Source of the DNA: JBIOHP01 sp044449065
GTDB taxonomy: Bacteria > Bacteroidota > Ignavibacteria > UBA10030 > SZUA-254
Assembly: GCA_044449065.1 (NCBI GenBank)
Contig: JBIOHP010000035.1
Coordinates: forward strand, 1-31,680
Length of the DNA: 31,680 bases
Direction: 5' to 3'
Made by a program: the position numbers and the translations under genes. Of this stretch, positions 7,391-16,178 are shown piece after piece. The notes beneath the pieces were generated by a model. It was not told the DNA's origin. It ran no database searches and saw only the letters and a list, made by a program, of their open reading frames with translations. Positions within the stretch are counted from its first letter, which is position 1. Every line of letters starts with the position of its first letter.

Positions 7391-8785
7391 TCAATCAAGA
7401 AATTCTTTCACCCTCTGGTCAAGAATGATATCGCTTTGCCGCAGCCGGGTTTTTAGCTGGATGCCTTCAAACGTCTTGCATCGGCTTAGAGCCACATATG
7501 CTTGCCCGTGCGTGAACGCCCCAGTTCCCAAATCGATGATAACCTTGTCGAACGTCTTACCCTGGCTTTTATGAATTGTGATAGCCCAGGCAAGCTTAAT
7601 GGGAAATTGAGAAAAGGATCCCGCCACGAGCGGTTCAACCATGCCGGTCTCTCTATCGAATCCATATTCAAGTTTTTCCCATACGACAGGATCGACATAC
7701 CACTTTTCTTTGCCAAAGGATACCTCGATTGAATCCACCGCGAGCCGGGTAATGACACCCAATGATCCGTTGAACCAGCGTTTCTGCGGATCGTTTTTTA
7801 CCATCATCACCTGCGCGCCCTCGCGTAGGCGAAGTTGTTTTTCGGTGGGATACGTCCTCTCATCAAATTCTCCGTCGATCATCGCGTCAAATGTATACTC
7901 TTTAGATTTCAGGGATCGTAGCCGGGAGAGATTGATTTCGTTCGCAACCGCATTAGTGCCGGTAAGGATGATGGGCAAATTGCTGTGATCGGAATCGAAC
8001 GCCGCATCGTACCGTTTATTCAACATCTCAAGATGCACGGGGGTAACTTCATTATCCCGCACGTTGTTCAAGAGCCGGATAAACTCCGGATCGTTCTGGC
8101 GGAATATTCTCTGAAGCTCGTATTTTACCAGACCGATCTCCCGGAAAACTTTTGCGCTGAAGAAAAACGGACTCTGGTAATTTTCCGAAAAATATTCGTC
8201 AAGATCGTTTTCCACCACGGGCGGAAGCTGGTACAGATCGCCGAAGAAAATCATCTGCACTCCTCCGAACGGCTCGTCGGGACGATCCCGGTTTTTCCGC
8301 AGAGCCAAATCGACGCCGTCCATGATATCGGCTCTTACCATCGAGACCTCATCGATCACCAATGTATCAAGATTTGTGAAAAGCTTCCCCCTGCCCTTGC
8401 GCTTTCTAATCTCATTCTCGGTTATCAATCGGTGAGGAAAACGGAAGAACGAATGGATCGTCGCCCCGCCAATATTAATAGCCGCGATTCCCGTGGGGGC
8501 AAGCACAACAATTTTCTTCTTCGATTTTTCCTTAAAATATTGCAATAGGGTAGATTTTCCCGTCCCCGCCTTGCCGGTAATGTACATATGCTTGTTGGTA
8601 TATTCCATCATCTCAAACGCCCGCGAAAACTCCGGCGTCAGCTCAAAATCTTTCGGGATACCCGAAGCAAACTCCGAGACTTTTTTCTTTTTGTCTTTTC
8701 GTTTAAACGTCCGGAAATACTCCGATGGCTTTTTCGTGATTGCTTCCGGGTTTTCGTCTAAATAGCTTATGTATTTGGAGGACAT
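7391..8785 (-). CDS. Pif1-like AAA ATPase / DNA helicase
   Basis: This 464-residue SF1 helicase would unwind DNA using ATP in the cytoplasm. Walker A is GKAGTGKST at residues 71-79. Residues about 95-112 (LAPTGIAAINIGGATIHSFF) are the typical Pif1/RecD Ia region, and Walker B is LVIDEVSM with D145-E146. Later come GDLYQLPPV, where Q is the motif III residue, and near the C-terminus AITIHKSQGKTFDKV and YVALSRC, the UvrD_C_2 motifs. Length fits the short Bacteroidota Pif1-like proteins without accessory C-terminal domains. The basic N-terminal 50 residues are not part of the helicase core. It stands alone between unrelated genes; a housekeeping genome-maintenance role is likely. Confidence 0.9.
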   Translation of the reverse strand: MSSKYISYLDENPEAITKKPSEYFRTFKRKDKKKKVSEFASGIPKDFELTPEFSRAFEMMEYTNKHMYITGKAGTGKSTLLQYFKEKSKKKIVVLAPTGIAAINIGGATIHSFFRFPHRLITENEIRKRKGRGKLFTNLDTLVIDEVSMVRADIMDGVDLALRKNRDRPDEPFGGVQMIFFGDLYQLPPVVENDLDEYFSENYQSPFFFSAKVFREIGLVKYELQRIFRQNDPEFIRLLNNVRDNEVTPVHLEMLNKRYDAAFDSDHSNLPIILTGTNAVANEINLSRLRSLKSKEYTFDAMIDGEFDERTYPTEKQLRLREGAQVMMVKNDPQKRWFNGSLGVITRLAVDSIEVSFGKEKWYVDPVVWEKLEYGFDRETGMVEPLVAGSFSQFPIKLAWAITIHKSQGKTFDKVIIDLGTGAFTHGQAYVALSRCKTFEGIQLKTRLRQSDIILDQRVKEFLD

Positions 8786-8932
8786 TTGTTAACTTTAAGT
8801 AATGAAATTATTTCAGGAGTTGATCCTTAATAAGATAATGAAATAAAATGGAAAAGGAAGGGGTTATAACCTAAAAAATTCCCTGCCTCAAAATCGGAAG
8901 CAACATTATATTTATTCCCGTATCTTAATTTT

Positions 8933-9988
8933 ATGACTACATTGCCTCCAATAAAAATTATGTACAAAGCGCTGGTGGAGAAGGACTCCACCTTCGTCGG
9001 CGTGTTTTATGTCGGCGTGAAAACGACGGGGATATTCTGCAAACCCACCTGTCCGGCTAAAAAACCGAAAGCGTTCAACGTTGAGTATTTCGCCGATCCA
9101 AAAGAAGCGCTCTACCGCGGGTACCGCCCCTGCCTGCGCTGCAAACCGATGCAAAACGGCGAAGAACCGCCCGCAATCGCCAAAAAATTGCTTCTGGAGG
9201 TCGACAAATCTTCTTCAGAAAAAATCACATGGCGGGATTTGAGGACATTGGGCATCGATACCTCAACGGCACGCCGGCAGTTTCAGCGATATTATGGTAT
9301 GACGTTCAACGAATACCAGCGCGCCTCGAGGATGGGATTGGCGCTCCGGCAAATCCACGAGGGTGAAAAAGTAATCGGCGCGCAGCTCGATTCAGGATAT
9401 CAATCGGCGAGCGGATTCTGGGATGCGTTTAAGAATATTTTCGGCACCCCTCCCGCCAAAGCCGCCGCCCTTGATTGCCTGATGGCGCGCTGGTTCGAAA
9501 CTCCCCTCGGTCCCATGATCGGCATGGCAGACCGCAGCGGGCTCTACCTGTTCGAATTTATCGACAGACGCGGGTTGGAGAATGAAATTCTCTTCATCCG
9601 CAAACGGACGGGCATGGCAATCGTCCCCGGAAACAATGCGGTTCTCGATAAACTTGGAAGTGAATTAAAAGATTATTTTTCCGGAAAATGTTTCAGGTTT
9701 ACCATCCCGCTGAAAGAAACCGGCTCCGATTTTGAACGGTCGGTGTGGAAAATTTTAAAATCGATTCCCCCGGGGAAGACGACGTCGTATTCAGCGATTG
9801 CAAAACAAATAGGCAAACCCGCGGCGTCGCGCGCAGTCGGTCATGCCAACGGCAGGAATTGCATCGCGATACTCATTCCCTGCCATCGCGTCATCAACGC
9901 CGATGGAAGCATCTCAAATTACGGCGGCGGTGTATGGCGGAAACGGTGGTTGATCTCGCATGAAGCGGGAGCAGGCAGGACGCAATAA
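8933..9988 (+). CDS. ada: Bifunctional Ada: DNA methylphosphotriester / O6-methylguanine methyltransferase and regulator
   Basis: This 351-residue protein has the full Ada layout. The N-terminal zinc domain carries C36, C40, C67 and C70 (FCKPTC and PCLRC), matching the four zinc cysteines of E. coli Ada; C36 would accept the methyl group from phosphotriesters. Residues about 80-180 form an AraC-type helix-turn-helix (TSTARRQFQRYYGMTFNEY). The C-terminal O6-alkylguanine transferase has IPCHRV with acceptor C317, the usual RAVGHANGRN upstream, and the ISNYGGG that follows the PCHRV motif. It repairs alkylated DNA and, once methylated, should activate its own promoter. No alkB, alkA or ogt lies beside it. 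The start at 8933 lacks a strong ribosome site; an ATG at 8960 is the alternative. Confidence 0.95.
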   Translation: MTTLPPIKIMYKALVEKDSTFVGVFYVGVKTTGIFCKPTCPAKKPKAFNVEYFADPKEALYRGYRPCLRCKPMQNGEEPPAIAKKLLLEVDKSSSEKITWRDLRTLGIDTSTARRQFQRYYGMTFNEYQRASRMGLALRQIHEGEKVIGAQLDSGYQSASGFWDAFKNIFGTPPAKAAALDCLMARWFETPLGPMIGMADRSGLYLFEFIDRRGLENEILFIRKRTGMAIVPGNNAVLDKLGSELKDYFSGKCFRFTIPLKETGSDFERSVWKILKSIPPGKTTSYSAIAKQIGKPAASRAVGHANGRNCIAILIPCHRVINADGSISNYGGGVWRKRWLISHEAGAGRTQ

Positions 9989-10000
9989 TTTAATTGCAAA

Positions 10001-10214
10001 AACACACCCCTTAAATTCCCCTCTATAGAGGGGATTCGCCTTCGGCGAAATGATATTTTTTTTGTAACTCCATCCAACCTGGAAATATCGATTCATACTT
10101 TCACTTTCGGGTAACAATCCCCTCTGAAGAGCCCGCCTGACCAGCGGGCAGGGGGTGGCTCCCGACGAGTTTACCCGCCGTCATTTTGGCGGGAGTCGGG
10201 AGACGGGGTGTGTT
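10001..10214. repeat. Large inverted repeat with AACACACCCC ends
   Basis: The left end AACACACCCCTT is inverted at the right as ACGGGGTGTGTT. Just inside, the left CCCCTCTATAGAGGGGATT mirrors AATCCCCTCTGAAGAG on the right. The right half also holds GCCCGC/GCGGGC (10131-10149) and a nested stem, CTCCCGAC with GTCGGGAG, enclosing CCCGCC/GGCGGG (10159-10202). It resembles the MITE-like palindromes found between Bacteroidota genes. GCCCGCCTGACCAGCG recurs near 25446. No transposase lies nearby. Confidence 0.65.
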
Positions 10215-10221
10215 ACTCTGT

Positions 10222-10352
10222 AGGGGTCGTCCAAAAAGTTCGGATATGTAGCGTCTGATCCCCCGATCGGACAAATATTTATTCAAACTCAATGGATTTT
10301 ACAATGTCCATTCGGGGAATGGACTCTACGCGGTTCTTTTGGGACGACCCCT
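10222..10352. repeat. 131-bp paired-hairpin element with 17-bp terminal inverted repeats
   Basis: The ends AGGGGTCGTCCAAAAAG and CTTTTGGGACGACCCCT are inverted repeats with one mismatch in 17. Inside are two hairpins: GTCTGATC/GATCGGAC around CCCC (10253-10272, one mismatch) and GTCCATT/AATGGAC around CGGGG (10306-10324). A degraded relative of the left half is at about 25248-25310. No open frame and no obvious target duplication. Confidence 0.65.
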
Positions 10353-10369
10353 TCATTTACAAACATTTT

Positions 10370-11854
10370 TTAGCTTATTCCCGGCAGCCAAACGGTGAAG
10401 GTGCTTCCCTTTTGAACTTCACTATCGACTTCAATCTTGCCGTGGTGCAGCTCAACAATCCACTTCACAATCGAAAGACCCAATCCGCTGCCCCCAAGAT
10501 CGCGTGAACGCGCTTTATCGACCCGGTAAAAACGATCGAAAATTTTCTGCTGTTCATTTTCCGGAATTCCAATCCCCGTATCCTGAACGGATATTTTCAC
10601 ATTCCCATTAAGGCGGAAGAGCGATAACGAAACGTTCCCTTTTTCCGGCGTGTATTTTATGGCATTATCGACTAAATTCAACAGCAGTTGCCGCAGACGT
10701 ACCTTATCCCCGAAAATAAACGCGTCTTCCTCGTGTTCCACTTTCACCTGGATTTCTTTTTTCATCGCGAGGATTTCAGCGTCCTCATATAATTCGTCCA
10801 TCATTTCCTTCATGTTGACGGTTTCAAATTTTACGTCAACCTGACCTAGGTCGGCTTTCGAGAGCGTGGCTAAACTATCGATGATCGAGGTAAGACGGGC
10901 AATTTCTTCAATGGTGCTGGCAAGGACCGTTCGGTATTGGTCGGCGTTTTGGGGTGAACGCAACGCCATTTCCGCTTCGCCGCGCATAATCGTCAGGGGA
11001 GTGCGGAGTTCATGGGATGCGTCTACGGAAAATTGCCGCATCTGCTGGAACGAGCTGTTGAGCCGGGCGATCATTTCGTTAAACGTTGAGCTTAACCTGC
11101 CGATCTCGTCGTTCACATCGGTTATGGGCAGCCGTTGATCTAAATTATGGGCGGTTATCTCCCTTGCTGTTTTCGTCACCGTGTCGACGGGACGGAGCGA
11201 TTTGTTCGCCAGGAACCATCCCCCGCCGATGGAAAGCACCCCCGCTATCGGGATGAGGATGATAAAAATGAAGAAGAGGTTATCGAGCAAATCCTTTAAT
11301 TCATCCAGCCGGTATGCCGCTAAAATATTGATATTCTCCGTCGAGGTCGTCGCGACGCGTAAATTCTCCCCTTTTTTATTTTTCACGGACGTTAACTGCA
11401 TGACGTTGAGGGGCACTTCGGTGACCACGAGACTCTCCCCGCCGACGCTATAAAGACTGTTCCCCGTTTTTTTATCGACGACTTCGATCAACGCGTTTTT
11501 GGTATTCAGGAGCGCGTGCTCATAGACGTGGTTCCAGATTTCTTCATCCGGATCGCCGGCGGCGGTTTCCGGATTATAGAGCAATTGGGGGACGGGGGTA
11601 GGAAGATCTTTTGGAGATTTTTTCTTCACACGGAATATCTTGCTCGGTTTTACCTTCGATGCCTTCGACTCGATATACGTTTTCACCCATTTAACTTCAT
11701 TTTCCAGCGATCTGTCTAAATTTTCTTCCAGGGTTTGCCGTACATAAGTGTACGCCACCAGCCCGAATGCGGTGAGGGTAATAAGAAGGATGAAGGTATA
11801 CCAGAGGGTCAGTTTTACACGGATGGATTTTAACCAGCGGGGCATATTACTCAT
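10370..11854 (-). CDS. Membrane sensor histidine kinase
   Basis: This 494-residue kinase is the sensor partner of the regulator just upstream. Membrane segments at residues about 15-38 and 193-216 enclose a periplasmic sensor region of about 150 residues. A HAMP domain (about 215-268) follows, then HisKA with phosphoacceptor H281 in DASHELRTP. The ATPase domain has N397 in the N box (LLNLVDNAIKY), DTGIGI at 425-430 and GGSGLGL at 454-460. Its ATG overlaps the regulator stop by 8 bases, which points to translational coupling. The layout is that of EnvZ/CusS-type kinases. The sensor region has no motif that reveals the signal, and no obvious target gene such as a metal pump is adjacent. Confidence 0.93.
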   Translation of the reverse strand: MSNMPRWLKSIRVKLTLWYTFILLITLTAFGLVAYTYVRQTLEENLDRSLENEVKWVKTYIESKASKVKPSKIFRVKKKSPKDLPTPVPQLLYNPETAAGDPDEEIWNHVYEHALLNTKNALIEVVDKKTGNSLYSVGGESLVVTEVPLNVMQLTSVKNKKGENLRVATTSTENINILAAYRLDELKDLLDNLFFIFIILIPIAGVLSIGGGWFLANKSLRPVDTVTKTAREITAHNLDQRLPITDVNDEIGRLSSTFNEMIARLNSSFQQMRQFSVDASHELRTPLTIMRGEAEMALRSPQNADQYRTVLASTIEEIARLTSIIDSLATLSKADLGQVDVKFETVNMKEMMDELYEDAEILAMKKEIQVKVEHEEDAFIFGDKVRLRQLLLNLVDNAIKYTPEKGNVSLSLFRLNGNVKISVQDTGIGIPENEQQKIFDRFYRVDKARSRDLGGSGLGLSIVKWIVELHHGKIEVDSEVQKGSTFTVWLPGIS

Positions 11855-12530
11855 CTTTTAAGACATATCCTACTCCCCGTACGGTATGAATGTATTTTTT
11901 CGGAAAGCCGTCGTCCACTTTTGACCGAAGGTGATTCACATAAACGTCGATAACGTTTGTGCCGGTATCGAAATTATAGTTCCAGATATGTTCGGAGATC
12001 AGCGTGCGGGTAAGAACACGATTGATATTTCGCATCATGTATTCGAGAAGCGAATATTCTTTTGCGGTCAGTTGAATAGTCTTCCCTTCCCGCTGCGCTT
12101 TGTGGGTAATGGTATCGAGATGCAAATCTCCGACCTTGAGGAGGGTAGATTTTTCGGCGGCGCCCCGGCGTAATAACGATCGCGCGCGCGCGAGCAATTC
12201 TTCAAATGCAAATGGTTTTGTCAGATAATCATCAGCGCCGCTATCCAATCCCTCCACCTTATGCTCGGTCGCGCTTTTTGCAGTAAGGACGAGAACAGGT
12301 GTGTTAATCCGGTGGCCGCGTATGCTTCGCAGCACCGTTATCCCGTCCTTTTTGGGAAGCAGCAGATCAAGGATAATCAGGTCGTACCGCTCGGAAGTTG
12401 CCAAAAATTCTCCCCGTTCACCGTCGTTGGCTATATCCACCGCATAATGTTCCTCTTCCAGACCCTGCTGGAGGAATTTGGCGACTTTCTTCTCGTCTTC
12501 GACGACTAATATTCTCATTTCTTGTTCCAT
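11847..12530 (-). CDS. OmpR-family response regulator
   Basis: This 227-residue DNA-binding regulator is phosphorylated by the downstream kinase. The receiver has the acidic pair E11-D12, phosphoacceptor D55 (LIILDLLLP), T83 and K105 (YLTKPF). The C-terminal winged helix (about 130-225) has the family's LTAKEYSLLEYM and a closing VRGVGYVL. The N-terminus MRILVVEDEKKVAKFLQQGL resembles CusR/ArlR-type regulators. Neither candidate start has a clear ribosome site; the internal ATG at 12518 (MRILVV) matches the usual family start better than the one given here. First gene of a two-gene operon with the kinase. Confidence 0.93.
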   Translation of the reverse strand: MEQEMRILVVEDEKKVAKFLQQGLEEEHYAVDIANDGERGEFLATSERYDLIILDLLLPKKDGITVLRSIRGHRINTPVLVLTAKSATEHKVEGLDSGADDYLTKPFAFEELLARARSLLRRGAAEKSTLLKVGDLHLDTITHKAQREGKTIQLTAKEYSLLEYMMRNINRVLTRTLISEHIWNYNFDTGTNVIDVYVNHLRSKVDDGFPKKYIHTVRGVGYVLKDE

Positions 12531-12735
12531 TCTATAAACATAGACAAAATTCCTTCTTGAAAGATTAATACAAAGTTAATTGTTTTTAATATTAGAAACA
12601 AAGCGGGATCGTGGGGATGAAGTCCATAACCACCGGCAATAATTGTGCCGCCTAAACGCATGGATTTAATGCATTTTCAATTCGCGGCATTTTTTATCAT
12701 AAAATTTTGCTATATTTACCACACAGTAATCGATT

Positions 12736-13122
12736 ATGGAAAATTCAATTAGAAAACAGATCATCGTTGTCGGCGACCGCGTGTTGATCATTCCCGATTC
12801 GGATAAAGATCGCTCCGAACACGGCTTATTCCTTCCCCCTTCTGTCAAAGAGAAGGAGAAAATTCAGGGGGGATACATCCTGAAAGTCGGACCCGGTTAC
12901 CCGGTTCCAAATCCACAATTCATCGATCAGGAGATATGGTCGAACACTCCCAAAGAGCCGGTAAAATATATTCCCCTGCAAGCCGAGGAAGGCGACTATG
13001 CCTTATTTCTCAAAGATCATGCAATCGAAATTGAATTTGAACATAAAAAATATCTCATCGTCCCCCAGAGCGCTATTCTTGTATTGATACGCAAAGATAT
13101 GTTGGCAGAATTGGGCCGCTGA
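12736..13122 (+). CDS. GroES-like (Cpn10-fold) co-chaperonin homologue, orphan
   Basis: This 128-residue protein keeps the Cpn10 outline: VVGDRVLIIPD near the start, a mobile-loop-like segment (SEHGLFLPPSVKEKEK, residues about 35-50) whose LFLP would correspond to the GroEL-binding hydrophobic tripeptide, then GGYILKVGPG, and near the end EHKKYLIVPQSAILVLI. It is about 30 residues longer than GroES; the extra length is an insertion after VGPG (about 56-88, including PNPQFIDQEIW). No groEL is adjacent, which is unusual for the main groES. It is probably a second, divergent copy. Whether it still caps GroEL cannot be read from the sequence. Confidence 0.8.
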   Translation: MENSIRKQIIVVGDRVLIIPDSDKDRSEHGLFLPPSVKEKEKIQGGYILKVGPGYPVPNPQFIDQEIWSNTPKEPVKYIPLQAEEGDYALFLKDHAIEIEFEHKKYLIVPQSAILVLIRKDMLAELGR

Positions 13123-13192
13123 TATATTTCTCGCGACCAAGTTGCCCGCATCTTGTTATCTCAATTCATCCATTATTGTGAAAATTTACAAA

Positions 13193-13206
13193 TGAAGATA
13201 TCTTCA
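13193..13206. promoter_or_regulatory. Perfect 14-bp palindrome touching the M16 start codon
   Basis: TGAAGATATCTTCA is a perfect palindrome whose last base is the A of the ATG at 13206. It could bind a dimeric protein or fold weakly over the start. It could also be chance; no second copy was noticed. Confidence 0.3.
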
Positions 13207-16034
13207 TGAACAAAATTATTATTACAATCCTCGTTTTCATCGCGCTGTTCGGAGTAGGTCGCATCGCGGCTCAGGAAAACTCTGCCGGCGATTATACTGA
13301 TCTTTCCAAATCGCTGCCATTAGATTCAACGCTCATTGTTGGAAAGCTCGAAAACGGACTGAGATATTATATCAGAACAAACCACAAGCCCGAACACCGC
13401 GCCGAGCTGCGGCTCATCGTAAATGCGGGTTCATTGATGGAGGATGACGATCAGCGTGGGCTTGCCCATGTCCTTGAGCATGTCGCATTCGACGGTACTG
13501 AACATTTCAAAAAGCACGAGCTTACAAACTATCTTGAATCGGTCGGAATGAGGTTCGGTCCCGATATCAACGCATCCACCGGGTTTGATGAGACGATTTT
13601 CATGCTGGAAATCCCAACCGATAGCGCTTCAATCGTCCAAAATGCATTCCGGATATTGGAGGATTGGTCGCATGCTCTCAGTTTCGATAGCACGGAGATC
13701 GACAAAGAACGCAAAGTGGTTATTGAGGAATGGCGGCTCGGCAGGGGCGCCGACGCGAGAATGCGCGACAAGCAATTTCCTCTCCTCTTTAAAAACTCCC
13801 GCTATGCTGAACGGCTCCCCATTGGCGATGTCCATACTCTCGAAACGTTCAACCATGATCTTCTGATGAAATTTTATCATGATTGGTACCGCCCCGACCT
13901 TATGGCGATAGTTGCCGTCGGCGATTTTGATAAGAATGTTATCGAGAAGCTGATGCGCGAGCATTTTACCCATCTCATAAATCCGCCCAATGAACGCCCC
14001 CGTGTTGTTTATCCGGTGCCGGATCATGTAGACACAATCTTTGCCATCGCATCCGATTCGGAAGCGACCTCATCAGAATTTGGGATTTATTATAAACACG
14101 AAATCCGCCCCCAATCGACTCATGGCGATTACCGCCGCCAGCTCGTTGAAGCCCTCTACAGCGGGATCATTAACAGCCGGCTCGGGGAGATTTCAAGGAA
14201 ACCCGACCCGCCTTTCCTTTACGGATATTCATCAAACGGTACCCTTTCACGGACAAAAGAAACATACATTCTCGGCGCCGGGGTTAAGGATAATGGCATA
14301 TTGCGCGGCATGGCTGCTCTATTAACTGAAGCGGCAAGAGCGCGACAGAACGGAGTAACACCTACAGAATTAGAACGCCAAAAAAGGGATTTTATACGCT
14401 CAATGGAAAATGCGTACAATGAACGCGATAAAACCGAATCGCAGAGCTACGCGGAAGAATGCGTACGCAATTATACGAGCGGCGAACCGATCCCCGGCAT
14501 CGCGTACGAATTCGAGCTCTATAAAGCGTACATTCCCGGAATTCAATTGGCGGAAGTGGATGACATTGCTTCCAAATTTATCTCCCGTAATAACATGGTT
14601 CTCACCATCAATCAACCGGAAAAAAACACAATTATCTCCCCGGCGATTACCGAGTTAAAAATGCTCCTCGATTCTATCGGGCATCTTACTGTTCCTGCTT
14701 ATATCGATACTGTGTCGGATAAACCGCTCCTTTCCGCACAACCTGTTCCTGGAAAAATTATTGAGCAGATTAACCGGACCAATCTCGGCATTACAGAATG
14801 GAAGTTATCCAACGGCGTCCGTGTAATTCTGAAGCCAACAGATTTTAAGAACGACGAAATAGATTTTGTCTCCTTCAGCCCGGGCGGTACTTCACTGGCT
14901 GCCGATTCGGATTATATAGTGGCGTCAACAGCCGGCTCAATCATCGATCAGGGAGGCGTGGGGAATTTCGATCTCATTACGCTTTCGAAAAAACTCGCCG
15001 GCAAACTGGCAAGCGCAACCCCGTTTATCGGTTCGCTCGAAGAGGGAATATCCGGCAATTCTTCCGTCAAGGATGCCGAAACGATGTTCCAGCTTGTTTA
15101 TCTTTATTTTACAGCCCCCCGGAAGGATAGTTCGGCGTTCCTCTCCTATCAAACGAAAATGAAATCGGCATTGGAGAACCGCAGCGCCGATCCTGAATCG
15201 GACTTCGAAGATACGTTGCAGGTTACCATGGCTCAGCATCATCCGCGCAGAATGCCCTGGACTCTTGATATTCTTAAAAAGATGAACCTCGAAAGATCGT
15301 ACAGTATTTATAAAGACCGTTTTGCCAACGCAAGCGATTTCACGTTTATTTTTGCCGGAAATTTTAATACCGACTCGCTGAAACCGTTGGTGGAAAAATA
15401 TCTCGGAGGTCTTCCCTCCCTCAAGCGTCACGAACATTGGCGCGATGAAGGCGTCCGTCCGCCGAAGGGCGTTGTTGTGAAAACAGTGAAGCGCGGCGTT
15501 GAATCCAAGAGCGAGGTTCGATTAATCTTTACCGGTCCATTTAAATGGTCGCCCATGAACCGGTTTGAACTCAATGCGCTTGTTTCAGTCCTCCGCATTA
15601 AACTCCGTGAGGCGCTCAGGGAAGACAAAGGCGGGACGTACAATGTCGGCGTCTCCGGCAATCCGTCCCTTGAGCCAATCCCGGAGTACAGCTTATCTAT
15701 TTCATTCGGCTGCGACCCGAAACGAGTCGACGAACTCACCAAAACGGTTTTGCAGCAAATCGACAGCGTCAAAAATTTCCCCGTCGATGGATCATACATT
15801 GAAAAGGTAAAAGAAATTCAACGTCGGGAGCGAGAGACCGGATTGAAACAAAACGATTTCTGGCTGACGTTTCTCCAATTTTATTACCGGTATAACGAAG
15901 ATCCAGGGCAAATTCTTACGCTTGAGGAACGGCTGAAGAAATTAACCCCGTCCATGGTTCAGGCGGCGGCAAAAAAATATTTTAATGTTCAGAACTATGT
16001 CAAAGCGGTTCTGTATCCCCAGGACACAAAATGA
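13206..16034 (+). CDS. Secreted M16 (pitrilysin/PqqL-like) zinc peptidase
   Basis: This 942-residue protease has a signal peptide (residues 1-22, ending AAQ) and should act in the periplasm. The inverted zinc motif HVLEH is at 88-92 (H88, E91 catalytic, H92); ERKVVIEEW follows, with E175 the likely third ligand. The segment RGLAHVLEHVAFDGT is typical of PqqL-type members. An M16C-like middle part (about 220-400) and a second, inactive half (about 555-935) complete the clamshell, all in one chain. It would degrade unfolded or short peptides. It is followed on the same strand by a secreted DinB-like gene 144 bp away. Complete, with no broken motif. Confidence 0.92.
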   Translation: MNKIIITILVFIALFGVGRIAAQENSAGDYTDLSKSLPLDSTLIVGKLENGLRYYIRTNHKPEHRAELRLIVNAGSLMEDDDQRGLAHVLEHVAFDGTEHFKKHELTNYLESVGMRFGPDINASTGFDETIFMLEIPTDSASIVQNAFRILEDWSHALSFDSTEIDKERKVVIEEWRLGRGADARMRDKQFPLLFKNSRYAERLPIGDVHTLETFNHDLLMKFYHDWYRPDLMAIVAVGDFDKNVIEKLMREHFTHLINPPNERPRVVYPVPDHVDTIFAIASDSEATSSEFGIYYKHEIRPQSTHGDYRRQLVEALYSGIINSRLGEISRKPDPPFLYGYSSNGTLSRTKETYILGAGVKDNGILRGMAALLTEAARARQNGVTPTELERQKRDFIRSMENAYNERDKTESQSYAEECVRNYTSGEPIPGIAYEFELYKAYIPGIQLAEVDDIASKFISRNNMVLTINQPEKNTIISPAITELKMLLDSIGHLTVPAYIDTVSDKPLLSAQPVPGKIIEQINRTNLGITEWKLSNGVRVILKPTDFKNDEIDFVSFSPGGTSLAADSDYIVASTAGSIIDQGGVGNFDLITLSKKLAGKLASATPFIGSLEEGISGNSSVKDAETMFQLVYLYFTAPRKDSSAFLSYQTKMKSALENRSADPESDFEDTLQVTMAQHHPRRMPWTLDILKKMNLERSYSIYKDRFANASDFTFIFAGNFNTDSLKPLVEKYLGGLPSLKRHEHWRDEGVRPPKGVVVKTVKRGVESKSEVRLIFTGPFKWSPMNRFELNALVSVLRIKLREALREDKGGTYNVGVSGNPSLEPIPEYSLSISFGCDPKRVDELTKTVLQQIDSVKNFPVDGSYIEKVKEIQRRERETGLKQNDFWLTFLQFYYRYNEDPGQILTLEERLKKLTPSMVQAAAKKYFNVQNYVKAVLYPQDTK

Positions 16035-16178
16035 GGGGAACGAATATGCGTCTATTTTGAGTTATTGTGATGAGCTTTATGCGGAATGCGGTTCGCATAG
16101 GCAATCCTATTCACAAAACCATAAATTCGTCATATTCATAGTAAATCATTATTCCACCAATAATTAAGGAGTCCAATC

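Larger units (their letters stand above)
9989..10369. other. Repeat-filled intergenic region
   Basis: There is no gene in these 381 bp between ada and the convergent histidine kinase gene. Almost all of it is two adjacent inverted-repeat structures, at 10001-10214 and 10222-10352. Confidence 0.7.

Noticed and set aside
7288..7423. Plus-strand frame of about 43 codons (NGEANPALLDDSDMLREV) running into the helicase 3' end
   Set aside because: It lacks a suitable start codon and ribosome site and overlaps the confident minus-strand helicase gene.
7985..8548. 187-codon frame opposite the helicase gene
   Set aside because: It is antisense to the conserved Walker and motif III regions and has no domain or ribosome site of its own.
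14937..15437. 166-codon frame opposite the M16 peptidase gene
   Set aside because: It lies inside the coding region of a complete, conserved protein and has no independent evidence.
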